From Rhizobium bangladeshense (GTDB lineage: Bacteria > Pseudomonadota > Alphaproteobacteria > Rhizobiales > Rhizobiaceae), in NCBI RefSeq assembly GCF_001662075.1, contig NZ_LYPL01000013.1, forward strand, positions 152,287 through 216,286: a stretch of DNA of 64,000 nt. The letters are read 5' to 3'. Positions within the stretch are counted from its first letter, which is position 1. Each line of letters opens with the position of its first letter. The notes beneath the pieces are model-generated. The model did no database searches, was not told the DNA's origin, and worked only from the letters and a program-made list of their open reading frames with translations. Of this stretch, positions 43,968-53,353 are shown piece by piece. A program made the position numbers and the translations under genes.

Positions 43968-44014
43968 TCCGCCATCCTCATTATTTCGATTGAAGACAGG
44001 AAAGAGAGCATATC

Positions 44015-44995
44015 GTGCAAGGCAAGATCGCGCTTGAAGAACATTTCGCCATTCCCGAGACGCTGCAGGATTCGGCCGGATTCGTGCCGGGCGACTACTG
44101 GACGGAACTGTCCGCCCGTCTTCTGGATATCCAGGACAAGCGTTTGCGGCTGATGGATGCTCACGGCATCGAGAAAATGATCCTGTCGCTGAACGCACCA
44201 GCCGTGCAAGCGATCCCGGATAGGGCTAAGGCCTTGGAGATTTCCCGACGCGCCAACGACTTTCTGGCCGAGCAATGCGCTAAAAACCCGAACCGTTTCC
44301 TCGGATTTGCAGCTTTGCCGCTGCAGGATCCGGATGCCGCTGCACAAGAATTGCAGCGCTGCGTGACAACTATGGGTTTCGTCGGCGCATTGGTCAACGG
44401 CTTCTCGCAGGAAGGCGACGGAACAACGCCGCTCTACTACGACCTGCCGCAATACCGTCCGTTCTGGGCCGAAGTCGAAAAACTCAATGTTCCTTTCTAT
44501 CTGCACCCGCGCAACCCGCTGCCGCAGGATAGCCGGATCTATGCCGGCCATTCCTGGCTGATGGGTCCGACATGGGCGTTCGCGCAGGAGACCGCTGTTC
44601 ATGCGTTGCGCCTGATGGGATCCGGCCTGTTTGACGAGCACCCGGCTTTGCGGATCATCGTCGGTCACATGGGCGAGGGACTGCCGTACATGATGTGGCG
44701 CATCGACAACCGGAATGCGTGGGTCAAGGTAGAAAAGAACTATCCGGCCAAACGCCCGATTGCCGATTATTTCAACGAGAATTTCTACATTACCACGTCG
44801 GGGAATTTCCGCACGCAATCGCTGATCGATGCTATGCTGGAAATCGGCGCGGATAGAATTCTGTTTTCGACAGACTGGCCATTCGAGAACGTCGACCATG
44901 CTGCAAACTGGTTCGACAGCACCACCATCTCCGAAGCCGACCGTCTGAAGATCGGTCGCACCAATGCAGTTTCACTATTCAAACTCGATCGATAA
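44015..44995 (+). CDS. graF: gamma-resorcylate decarboxylase (GraF)
   Basis: A 326-residue metal-dependent decarboxylase of the amidohydrolase-2/ACMSD family converting 2,6-dihydroxybenzoate to resorcinol and CO2. The metal ligands known from the Rhizobium enzyme are at the same positions here: Glu8, His10, His164 and Asp287, with His218 in GHMGEG. The N-terminal ALEEHFAIPETLQDSAGF is highly characteristic. It supplies resorcinol to GraDA. No gap or truncation is visible. Confidence 0.95.
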   Translation: MQGKIALEEHFAIPETLQDSAGFVPGDYWTELSARLLDIQDKRLRLMDAHGIEKMILSLNAPAVQAIPDRAKALEISRRANDFLAEQCAKNPNRFLGFAALPLQDPDAAAQELQRCVTTMGFVGALVNGFSQEGDGTTPLYYDLPQYRPFWAEVEKLNVPFYLHPRNPLPQDSRIYAGHSWLMGPTWAFAQETAVHALRLMGSGLFDEHPALRIIVGHMGEGLPYMMWRIDNRNAWVKVEKNYPAKRPIADYFNENFYITTSGNFRTQSLIDAMLEIGADRILFSTDWPFENVDHAANWFDSTTISEADRLKIGRTNAVSLFKLDR

Positions 44996-44996
44996 T

Positions 44997-46055
44997 ATGG
45001 TCGCACCTTTCAGATACACGGTCAGTGCAGCCCAGGTCATCTTCGGGAGCGGTTCGGTCAGTCGCCTCGCCGAGGCGATTGCCGGGCAGGGCGGTAAGCG
45101 CGCCCTGATCCTTTCGACCCCGCACCAGAAAGCCGATGCTCAACGCATCGCCGCGTCCCTCGGCCCGCTTGCGGCGGGACTATTCGACGGTGCTGTCATG
45201 CACACGCCGGTCGATGTGACCGAGCGCGCGCTGGCGGCATACGAGAAGGCCGGTGCCGATTGCGTGGTCGCGATCGGCGGCGGGTCGACGATCGGTCTCG
45301 GCAAGGCAATCGCCTATCGCAACGACGCACCACAGATCGTGGTGGCGACGACCTATGCGGGGTCGGAGGTTACTCCGATCCTCGGCCAGACGGAGAACGG
45401 ACAGAAGACCACGGTCCGCGGCCCCGCCATCCTGCCTGAGGTGGTGATCTACGACCCCGAATTGACTTTGGGATTGCCGGTCAACATCAGCGTCAGCAGC
45501 GGGCTCAATGCCATGGCGCACGCAGTCGAAGGGCTCTATGCGCGGGATCGCAATCCCATTTCGTCGATGATGGCGCTCGAGGGCTTGCGCGCGCTGAAGC
45601 AGGCGTTGCCGCAAATTGTCAATGCCCCGAGGGACATCGAATCCAGAAGCGAAGCGCTTTACGGCTCCTGGCTGTGCGGCACGGTGCTCGGAGCCGTTGG
45701 AATGGCCCTGCATCACAAGCTTTGCCATACGCTGGGCGGCAGCTTCGATCTGCCGCATGCAGAAACCCATGCGGTCATTCTGCCCCATTCCGCTGCCTAC
45801 AACGCCGCAGCCGCAACGGATGCGCTCAAGCCCGCTGCCGATCTTTTCGGCGGCTCGCTGGGCAGCGGTCTTTATGATTTTGCCGCTTCGATCGGTGCCC
45901 CGATGGCGCTGCGGGATCTGGGTATGAAGGAAGCTGATCTGGACCATGCGGCAGAACTTGCCGCTGGGAACCCCTACTGGAATCCGCGCCCGATCGAAGG
46001 AAAAGCGATCCGGGCTTTGCTGCAGAGCGCCTGGGAGGGCGCACGGCCGCATTAA
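44997..46055 (+). CDS. graC: maleylacetate reductase (GraC)
   Basis: A 352-residue iron-containing alcohol dehydrogenase-like enzyme that reduces maleylacetate to 3-oxoadipate with NADH. The dinucleotide block VAIGGGSTIGLGKAIA and the histidine-rich metal region HHKLCHTLGGSFDLPHAETH are intact. The ATG at 44997 is one base after the graF stop codon. It follows ring opening by GraB and delivers 3-oxoadipate to central metabolism; the thiolase and CoA-transferase for the last steps are not in the window. Confidence 0.94.
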   Translation: MVAPFRYTVSAAQVIFGSGSVSRLAEAIAGQGGKRALILSTPHQKADAQRIAASLGPLAAGLFDGAVMHTPVDVTERALAAYEKAGADCVVAIGGGSTIGLGKAIAYRNDAPQIVVATTYAGSEVTPILGQTENGQKTTVRGPAILPEVVIYDPELTLGLPVNISVSSGLNAMAHAVEGLYARDRNPISSMMALEGLRALKQALPQIVNAPRDIESRSEALYGSWLCGTVLGAVGMALHHKLCHTLGGSFDLPHAETHAVILPHSAAYNAAAATDALKPAADLFGGSLGSGLYDFAASIGAPMALRDLGMKEADLDHAAELAAGNPYWNPRPIEGKAIRALLQSAWEGARPH

Positions 46056-46075
46056 CGCGTTAGGAGGAGGGCCAC

Positions 46076-46921
46076 GTGCCTGAATATTTCAGCGAAGAGA
46101 GATCGGCGGAAGCCGTCAACACGCGGATGGGGCCGGACATCAATCCACGTCTGGCCGCAGTCATGGCGTCGCTTGTCAAGCATCTGCATGCCTTTGCCAA
46201 GGATATCAGCCTCACCCAGGAGGAATGGGAGCTGGCCATAGGCTTCCTGACCCGCACCGGCCATCTCTGTCACGACCAGCGACAGGAATTCATTCTGCTC
46301 AGCGATACGCTGGGGTTCTCGATGCTGGTGGATGCGATCAACAACCGGCGTCCGCCGGGCGCCACGGAAAATACCGTGTTTGGACCATTCCATATCGAAG
46401 GGGCGCCCGTCCGGCAGATGGGCGAAGCCATCTCACTCGACGGCAAGGGCGAGACTTGTCTCTTCATCGGACGAGTGCTGGATCTCGACGGCAAGCCGAT
46501 CGAGGGAGCCCGGATCGACGTATGGTCGGATAATGCCGATGGCTTCTACGACGTCCAGCAGCCGGATATCCAGCCGAAATGGAACAACCGGGGCATTTTC
46601 ATCACCGGCGCAGATGGCGCCTATAGCTTCGTCGGCATCAAGCCGGTCTCCTATCCGATTCCGAATGACGGTCCGGTCGGCCAGATGCTGACCTCACTCG
46701 GCCGCCATCCCTACCGTCCCGCCCATACCCATTACCTGATCACGGCTCCAGGTTACCAGAAGCTCGTCACCCACACTTTTGTCGGCGACGATCCCTATCT
46801 GGAATCCGATACGGTGTTTGGTGTGAAAAACAGCCTGGTCGCGCCTTTCAAGCGTGTCGATCGTCCGACGGTCTGGCGCTCCGATTTCGATTTCGTGCTG
46901 ACGCCGGTTGAGGACAGATAA
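46076..46921 (+). CDS. graB: hydroxyquinol 1,2-dioxygenase (GraB)
   Basis: A 281-residue intradiol dioxygenase that opens hydroxyquinol to maleylacetate with non-haem Fe(III). The four iron ligands are in place: Tyr158, Tyr193, His217 and His219. The N-terminal helical dimerisation domain (LVKHLHAFAKDISLTQEEWE) is that of the hydroxyquinol branch. It starts with GTG at 46076, with TAGGAGGAGGG just upstream. Its stop overlaps the graE ATG. Confidence 0.95.
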   Translation: MPEYFSEERSAEAVNTRMGPDINPRLAAVMASLVKHLHAFAKDISLTQEEWELAIGFLTRTGHLCHDQRQEFILLSDTLGFSMLVDAINNRRPPGATENTVFGPFHIEGAPVRQMGEAISLDGKGETCLFIGRVLDLDGKPIEGARIDVWSDNADGFYDVQQPDIQPKWNNRGIFITGADGAYSFVGIKPVSYPIPNDGPVGQMLTSLGRHPYRPAHTHYLITAPGYQKLVTHTFVGDDPYLESDTVFGVKNSLVAPFKRVDRPTVWRSDFDFVLTPVEDR

Positions 46922-47238
46922 TGATCGTTGTCCGCTATGCGGTATCCGACCCCGGCAAGGCTGCCGAGCGTTCCCGGTTGCTCGAGGAACACAAGGCCTA
47001 TCTGCGCGGCGCGGCGATCCGCATCCTGCTTTCAGGCCCGTCTGCACCGCCAGCGGAGGGTAGGGCTTCTACCGCCGTCGTCATCGCGGAAGTCGAAACG
47101 CTGGCCGAGTTCGAGGCGTTCAGCGCGGGAGATCCCTTCGTCGGCTCCGGCGTGTACACCAGCGTCGATCTATTCGAATGGCGGCCCAGTACTGGGCTTC
47201 TTCTCGAGAGTTTCCGACCAGCGTTTCAGGCAGGATGA
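46921..47238 (+). CDS. graE: YciI-like protein (GraE)
   Basis: A 105-residue YciI-family protein with ferredoxin-like fold; EEHKAYL carries the His of the family's His-Asp-type site, and AFSAGDPFVGSGVY matches its C-terminal signature. In the gra operon described for Rhizobium a gene of this kind stands in the same place and its role is not clear to me. It overlaps graB (TAATG), so it is co-translated with the ring-cleaving enzyme, and may handle an unstable intermediate. Confidence 0.85.
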   Translation: MIVVRYAVSDPGKAAERSRLLEEHKAYLRGAAIRILLSGPSAPPAEGRASTAVVIAEVETLAEFEAFSAGDPFVGSGVYTSVDLFEWRPSTGLLLESFRPAFQAG

Positions 47239-47262
47239 AAAATGGGCCGGCATGACCGGCCC
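47238..47262 (-). terminator. terminator of the right flotillin remnant
   Basis: On the minus strand GGGCCGG and CCGGCCC form a 7-bp stem followed by ATTTTT. It sits between graE and the remnant and could also end the gra transcript. Confidence 0.6.
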
Positions 47263-47276
47263 ATCCACAATCCATG

Positions 47277-47400
47277 TTATTCAGCCGGCGCCGGCGCCAC
47301 AGCCGGGGCGCCCTGTCGTCCAAGCCGGTCAGCGACCAACATCGACAGCATCATTTCCACCAGGCCGTTGGCGCCGCCATGTCTCGCCGCCGACTCGAAA
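47277..47400 (-). pseudogene. flotillin-family 3' fragment (right copy)
   Basis: On the minus strand the segment encodes GGANGLVEMMLSMLVADRLGRQ followed by an Ala/Pro-rich tail and TAA, the end of a flotillin-like protein. Nothing resembling the SPFH domain lies upstream of it; instead the thiC promoter follows. It parallels the fragment at 39349-39555, with related but clearly diverged sequence. Confidence 0.55.
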
Positions 47401-47429
47401 GGTCCCGATGAGAGCCCGTGAGCGTTGGC

Positions 47430-47458
47430 TTGACATCAGGGCCACTCCGGTCTTTGAT
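47430..47458 (+). promoter_or_regulatory. promoter of the thiCOSGE operon
   Basis: TTGACA (47430-47435) is 17 bases from TTTGAT (47453-47458), placing the transcript start about 47465, just before the TPP riboswitch. Confidence 0.55.
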
Positions 47459-47471
47459 GCCGAGCATTCAC

Positions 47472-47577
47472 CAGGGGTGTCCCGGCAAGGGGCTGAGATT
47501 CTGCTAGACGATACGGCTTTGCCGATTGTGGCGCAGTGACCCGTTGAACCTGATCCAGTTCATACTGGCGTAGGGAC
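47472..47577 (+). promoter_or_regulatory. TPP riboswitch (THI element)
   Basis: The conserved boxes of the thiamine-pyrophosphate aptamer are present in order: GGGGTG, GGGGCTGAGA (47489-47498), GTGACCC, GAACCTGATC (47546-47555) and GGCGTAGGGA (47567-47576). It should repress thiC when TPP is abundant. Confidence 0.96.
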
Positions 47578-47656
47578 GGTGCGGACGCTGCGGCAGTTGG
47601 GCGGATTTTCGCTTTGTCGCGCAAGGCGTCTTTCCATCATTCCAACACTGGAACTG

Positions 47657-47683
47657 GGTCTCCAAACGTCAAACCTTGGAGCC
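47657..47683 (+). promoter_or_regulatory. Shine-Dalgarno-sequestering hairpin of thiC
   Basis: CTCCAA (47660-47665) can pair with TTGGAG (47676-47681), which contains the thiC ribosome site. This is the expected off-state expression platform of the upstream riboswitch, acting on translation. Confidence 0.65.
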
Positions 47684-47689
47684 TCATCC

Positions 47690-49522
<1,833 letters not shown>

Positions 49523-49524
49523 CC

Positions 49525-50508
49525 ATGCGCGTTCTTGTCAAAGGGGCCGGCGTTGCCGGCCTCACCGTGGCCTGGCAGCTCTATCGCCACGGCTTCCGCG
49601 TCACCCTTGCGGAGCAGGCCGACAAGGCCGGCGCCGGCGCATCCGGCTTTGCCGGCGGCATGCTGGCGCCGTGGTGCGAACGGGAAAGTGCGGAGGAGCC
49701 GGTGCTGACGCTCGGTCGCCTTGCCGCCGATTGGTGGGAGGCAGCATTGCCCGGCCATGTCAATCGCCGGGGAACGCTTGTCGTGGCGGGCGGGCGCGAT
49801 GCCGGCGAGCTCGACCGCTTTTCCCGTCGGACAAGCGGATGGGAATGGCTGGACGAGGCGGAAGTCGCAGCGCTGGAGCCTGACCTCGCCGGCCGCTTCC
49901 GCAGGGCGCTGTTCTTCCGGCAGGAAGCGCATCTCGATCCGCGACTGGCGCTCTCGGCCTTGGCAGCAGGACTTGAGGATGCCCGTATGCGTCTGACGTT
50001 CGGCGAGCCCGGCGAAGCGGATGTTGATCATAACAGGGTGATCGACTGCACCGGTGCCGCCCAGATCGGCCGGCTGCCCGGATTGCGCGGTGTTCGAGGT
50101 GAGATGCTCTGCCTCGAAACAAGCGAGCTCAGTCTCTCCCGCCCCGTTCGCCTGCTGCATCCGCGCCACCCGATCTATATCGTGCCGCGCGCAAAAAGCC
50201 GCTTCATGGTCGGAGCGACGATGATCGAAAGCGACGATGCCGGCCCGATTACCGCGCGTTCGCTGATGGAATTGCTGAACGCCGCCTACGCCCTGCATCC
50301 TGCCTTCGGCGAGGCACGGGTTACGGAAACCGGCGCAGGCGTGCGGCCCGCTTATCCCGACAATCTGCCGCGTGTGACACAGGAGGGACGCACCCTCCAT
50401 GTCAACGGCCTCTACCGCCACGGCTTTCTGCTAGCGCCGGCCATGGCCGCAGAGGTCGCGCGGCGTCTTCTCACAGAACAAGGACAACCGGAAAGGAGGG
50501 CGTCATGA
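49525..50508 (+). CDS. thiO: glycine oxidase ThiO
   Basis: A 327-residue FAD-dependent amine oxidase that makes dehydroglycine for the thiazole ring. The dinucleotide loop GAGVAG is near residue 8, and the FAD/substrate region GAGVRPAYPDNLPRV and GLYRHGFLLAPAMA close the protein. GGAG lies 7 bases before the ATG at 49525. It lies 2 bases after the thiC stop and overlaps thiS by 4 bases. Confidence 0.94.
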   Translation: MRVLVKGAGVAGLTVAWQLYRHGFRVTLAEQADKAGAGASGFAGGMLAPWCERESAEEPVLTLGRLAADWWEAALPGHVNRRGTLVVAGGRDAGELDRFSRRTSGWEWLDEAEVAALEPDLAGRFRRALFFRQEAHLDPRLALSALAAGLEDARMRLTFGEPGEADVDHNRVIDCTGAAQIGRLPGLRGVRGEMLCLETSELSLSRPVRLLHPRHPIYIVPRAKSRFMVGATMIESDDAGPITARSLMELLNAAYALHPAFGEARVTETGAGVRPAYPDNLPRVTQEGRTLHVNGLYRHGFLLAPAMAAEVARRLLTEQGQPERRAS

Positions 50509-50702
50509 CCTTCATCATCAATGGCGAGGAACAGGAGGTCGCAGCCGCGACGCTCGCAGATCTGCTTCTCGCTCTGGACTACGAAGGCGGGTGGCTCGCA
50601 ACCGCGGTCAACGGCGAACTCGTGCACCGCGAGGATCGCGCCGATTTCGTGCTCAGCGAGCACGACCGCATTGAAATTCTCTCACCGATGCAGGGAGGCT
50701 GA
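50505..50702 (+). CDS. thiS: sulfur carrier protein ThiS
   Basis: A 65-residue ubiquitin-like sulfur carrier ending in the Gly-Gly that becomes the thiocarboxylate. The VNGELVHRED and DRIEILSPMQGG segments are typical. The adenylyltransferase ThiF needed to charge it is not encoded here. It overlaps thiO and is 1 base from thiG. Confidence 0.96.
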   Translation: MTFIINGEEQEVAAATLADLLLALDYEGGWLATAVNGELVHREDRADFVLSEHDRIEILSPMQGG

Positions 50703-50703
50703 C

Positions 50704-51477
50704 ATGCTGAAACTCTACGACGTCGAGGTCCATTCCCGGCTGCTGCTCGGCACCGCCCGCTACCCGTCGCCAGCCATCCTGGCGGAAGCCGTGAGACGCT
50801 CGAAGGCGGAAATTGTCACCGTCTCGCTGCGGCGCGAGGCCGCCGGCGGCAAAGCGGGCGGCGCCTTCTTCGAGCTGATCCGCGAGCTCGGCGTGCGGGT
50901 GCTGCCGAATACGGCCGGGTGCCACAGCGTGCAGGAGGCTGTGCTGACGGCGAAGATGGCGCGCGATGTTTTCCGCACCGACTGGATCAAGCTCGAAGTG
51001 ATCGGCCATCACGATACGCTGCAGCCCGATGTCTTCGGCCTTGTCGAAGCGGCACGCATCCTGACCGGCGAAGGCTTCCAGGTCTTCCCCTATACGACCG
51101 ACGACCTTGTCGTCGCCGAAAAGCTGCTGGAGGCCGGCTGCCGCATCCTGATGCCCTGGTGCGCGCCGATCGGCTCCGCCATGGGACCGGTGAACCCGAT
51201 GGCACTGCGGTCATTCCGAGCGCATTTTCCTGAAGTGCCGCTCATCGTCGATGCCGGCATCGGCCGCCCGTCTCATGCCGCCGCCGTCATGGAATACGGT
51301 TACGACGCCGTTCTTCTCAACACTGCCGTTGCCGGCGCAAGTGACCCTGCCGCGATGGCCGAGGCCTTCGCACTTGCCATCGATGCCGGCCACCTCGCGC
51401 ATGGCGCAGTGCCGCTGGAGCCGCGTGACATGGCCGTTCCCTCCACTCCCGTCATCGGAAAGGCCGTCTTCTCATGA
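50704..51477 (+). CDS. thiG: thiazole synthase ThiG
   Basis: A 257-residue TIM-barrel enzyme that joins deoxyxylulose phosphate, dehydroglycine and ThiS-bound sulfur into the thiazole. The Schiff-base lysine is in DWIKLEVIG near residue 99, and GIGRPSHAAAVMEYGYDAVLLNTAVA forms the phosphate-binding end. The preceding open frame is out of the family; ATG 50704 has CAGGGAGG upstream. Its stop overlaps the thiE start. Confidence 0.97.
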   Translation: MLKLYDVEVHSRLLLGTARYPSPAILAEAVRRSKAEIVTVSLRREAAGGKAGGAFFELIRELGVRVLPNTAGCHSVQEAVLTAKMARDVFRTDWIKLEVIGHHDTLQPDVFGLVEAARILTGEGFQVFPYTTDDLVVAEKLLEAGCRILMPWCAPIGSAMGPVNPMALRSFRAHFPEVPLIVDAGIGRPSHAAAVMEYGYDAVLLNTAVAGASDPAAMAEAFALAIDAGHLAHGAVPLEPRDMAVPSTPVIGKAVFS

Positions 51478-52088
51478 AGCTCGACCCCTTCTATCTCATC
51501 GTTGACAGTGCCGAATGGATCGAGCGTCTCGTGCCGCTCGGCGTCAGACTCGTCCAGCTGCGCATCAAGGACCGGCCGGAGCCGGTGCTTCGCGAGGAGA
51601 TCCGGCGTGCGAAAGCCGCCTGCGCAGCAGCGGACTGCCAATTGATCATCAACGACTACTGGAGGCTGGCGATCGACGAGGGATGCGATTTCATTCATCT
51701 CGGGCAGGAAGACCTGATGGCTGCCGATCTGGCTGCCATTCGCCGCGCCGGCCTAAAGCTCGGCCTTTCGACACATGACCCTGCGGAACTGGAAACGGCG
51801 CTGGCCGCCGCGCCGGATTATGTTGCGCTTGGCCCGGTCTGGCCCACGATCCTCAAGGAGATGAAATGGGCGCCGCAAGGCGTCGAACGCCTCGCGGACT
51901 GGCGGCGGCGCGTAGGCCCGATGCCGCTCGTTGCCATCGGCGGGATTACCGCCGAACGCGCGCCTGTGGTGCTGGAAAATGGCGCCGATAGCGCTGCCGT
52001 GGTCACCGACATCACTCGCAACCTCGACCCCGAGGCCCGCACGCGACAGTGGCTGGCCGTGACGGCGCCTTGGCGCTCTGGCGAATGA
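51474..52088 (+). CDS. thiE: thiamine phosphate synthase ThiE
   Basis: A 204-residue enzyme coupling the pyrimidine pyrophosphate with thiazole phosphate. QLRIKD near the N-terminus, INDYWRLAI for pyrimidine binding, LGQEDL and the phosphate loop AIGGITAERAPVV are in the expected order. It is the last gene of the operon. ThiD, which makes its pyrimidine substrate, must be elsewhere. Confidence 0.95.
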   Translation: MKLDPFYLIVDSAEWIERLVPLGVRLVQLRIKDRPEPVLREEIRRAKAACAAADCQLIINDYWRLAIDEGCDFIHLGQEDLMAADLAAIRRAGLKLGLSTHDPAELETALAAAPDYVALGPVWPTILKEMKWAPQGVERLADWRRRVGPMPLVAIGGITAERAPVVLENGADSAAVVTDITRNLDPEARTRQWLAVTAPWRSGE

Positions 52089-52104
52089 GTCATATACAGT
52101 TGAT

Positions 52105-52118
52105 TGAAATATATTTCA
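52105..52118 (+). promoter_or_regulatory. palindromic operator, candidate site of the SorC-family regulator
   Basis: TGAAATATATTTCA is a perfect 14-bp palindrome in the region upstream of the sugar operon; with its left neighbour it reads ATTGAA-N6-TTCA, similar to the DeoR operator ATTGAA-N6-TTCAAT of Bacillus. A TTGACA follows at 52133-52138. Confidence 0.55.
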
Positions 52119-52168
52119 TCGCATGAATTTTATTGACAGGCGGGGAGCTTTGGGCTTACCTGCCCATA

Positions 52169-52192
52169 CCGGATTTCGAGGAGGAAATCCGG
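52169..52192 (+). promoter_or_regulatory. leader hairpin with Shine-Dalgarno-like loop
   Basis: CCGGATTTC and GAAATCCGG make a perfect 9-bp stem exposing GAGGAG in a six-base loop, 75 bases before the proposed TTG start. The design is the same as at 18922-18945. Confidence 0.5.
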
Positions 52193-52266
52193 GCTTCAAC
52201 GCGATCAGCGGCGTCGTTTCGGCGCCCTCGGGCTTTTGGGAGGGGCTTCGGCCTCGAGGAGGACTT

Positions 52267-53295
52267 TTGCGCACTTTTCTCACGACGACCGCAATGGCGG
52301 TTATAGCAACAACCCTTTTTGCCGGCTCCGCGGCCGCCGCGACGGAGAATCCGTTCCGTTGCAAGCCCGGCGAAAAATACGTCATGAACGTCATGGTCTC
52401 GGGCGTCGAATACTGGTTCCCGGTTTACGAGATGTTCAAGCAGGCGGGGCAGCAGCTCGGCTGCGAGACGGAATATACCGGCACGCCGGAATATGACGTC
52501 AACAAGCAGATCGCCACCTTCGACCAGGCGCTGGCGCAAAATCCGGCCGGCATTCTCGTTCATCCGATGAACTCCGATCCGTTCATCGAGCCGATCAATC
52601 GCGCCATCGGCCAAGGCACCGCGGTCGTCACCTTTGCCGCCGACTCGCCGCTGTCCAAGCGTGTCTCGTTCATCACCTCGGACAATACCCGCGAAGGCAC
52701 CTATGCTGCCGACGCGATCGCCGAGAAGATGGGCGGCAAGGGCGAATACGCGGTTCTGGAAAATCCCGGCCAGGACAACCACGACAAGCGCATCGCCGCC
52801 TTCATCGCCCGTATGGAAGAGAAGTGGCCTGATATGAAGCTCGTCGGCCGCGCCGCATCCAACCAGGACCCAACCAAGGCCTATCAGGGGCTTTCGAGCC
52901 TCATCCAGGCCAACCCGAACCTTGGGGCGGTCTTCATGCCGGAAGCGAACTCCGCGATCGGCGCCGCGCAGGCCAACAAGGAGACCGGCGGCAAGGTTCT
53001 CGTCATGTGCGCCGACGTCAATGCCAACATTCTCGACATGATCAAGGCCGGCGAAGTCTTCGGCTCGATCAACCCGAACCAGGGCATGCAGGGTTACATG
53101 GGCTTCATGCTGCTATGGCTCGCCAAGCACCCGGAACTGATCGACCCGATGAACGACGCCAAGCGCTCGGGCTTCAACCCGATGAGCATTCCGGTCGTCG
53201 ACAACGGCCTCTCGATCGTGACCGCGGCAAATGCCGACGACTTTTACTGGGACAAGTACCTGAAGCATCGCGGCACGAAAGGCATCGAGGAATAA
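52267..53295 (+). CDS. sugar ABC transporter substrate-binding protein (periplasmic sugar-binding family)
   Basis: A 342-residue ribose/LsrB-type periplasmic binding protein. The signal peptide has a hydrophobic core TAMAVIATTLFAGSAAAA. The mature part has GVEYWFPVYEMFKQAGQQLG and the ligand-loop region NPAGILVHPMNSDPF. The start is taken as TTG 52267 because GAGGAGGA precedes it by 4-5 bases and gives a normal signal peptide; the frame is open to 52123, but that would translate the leader hairpin. First gene of the sugar/polyol operon. Confidence 0.9.
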   Translation: MRTFLTTTAMAVIATTLFAGSAAAATENPFRCKPGEKYVMNVMVSGVEYWFPVYEMFKQAGQQLGCETEYTGTPEYDVNKQIATFDQALAQNPAGILVHPMNSDPFIEPINRAIGQGTAVVTFAADSPLSKRVSFITSDNTREGTYAADAIAEKMGGKGEYAVLENPGQDNHDKRIAAFIARMEEKWPDMKLVGRAASNQDPTKAYQGLSSLIQANPNLGAVFMPEANSAIGAAQANKETGGKVLVMCADVNANILDMIKAGEVFGSINPNQGMQGYMGFMLLWLAKHPELIDPMNDAKRSGFNPMSIPVVDNGLSIVTAANADDFYWDKYLKHRGTKGIEE

Positions 53296-53305
53296 GGCCC
53301 CGACA

Positions 53306-53334
53306 GGCCATCCGCACTTTCGGTGCGGATGGCC
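53306..53334 (+). promoter_or_regulatory. strong hairpin between binding-protein and ATPase genes
   Basis: GGCCATCCGCAC and GTGCGGATGGCC form a perfect 12-bp stem with a five-base loop and no T run. It probably protects the binding-protein mRNA end or lowers expression of the genes after it. Confidence 0.6.
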
Positions 53335-53353
53335 GAGATGGAGAGGGAGGAAG

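Noticed and set aside
39316..47400. A composite transposon formed by the flotillin fragments
   Set aside because: The fragments are diverged, non-terminal pieces of a host-type gene and no transposase or integrase lies between or beside them.
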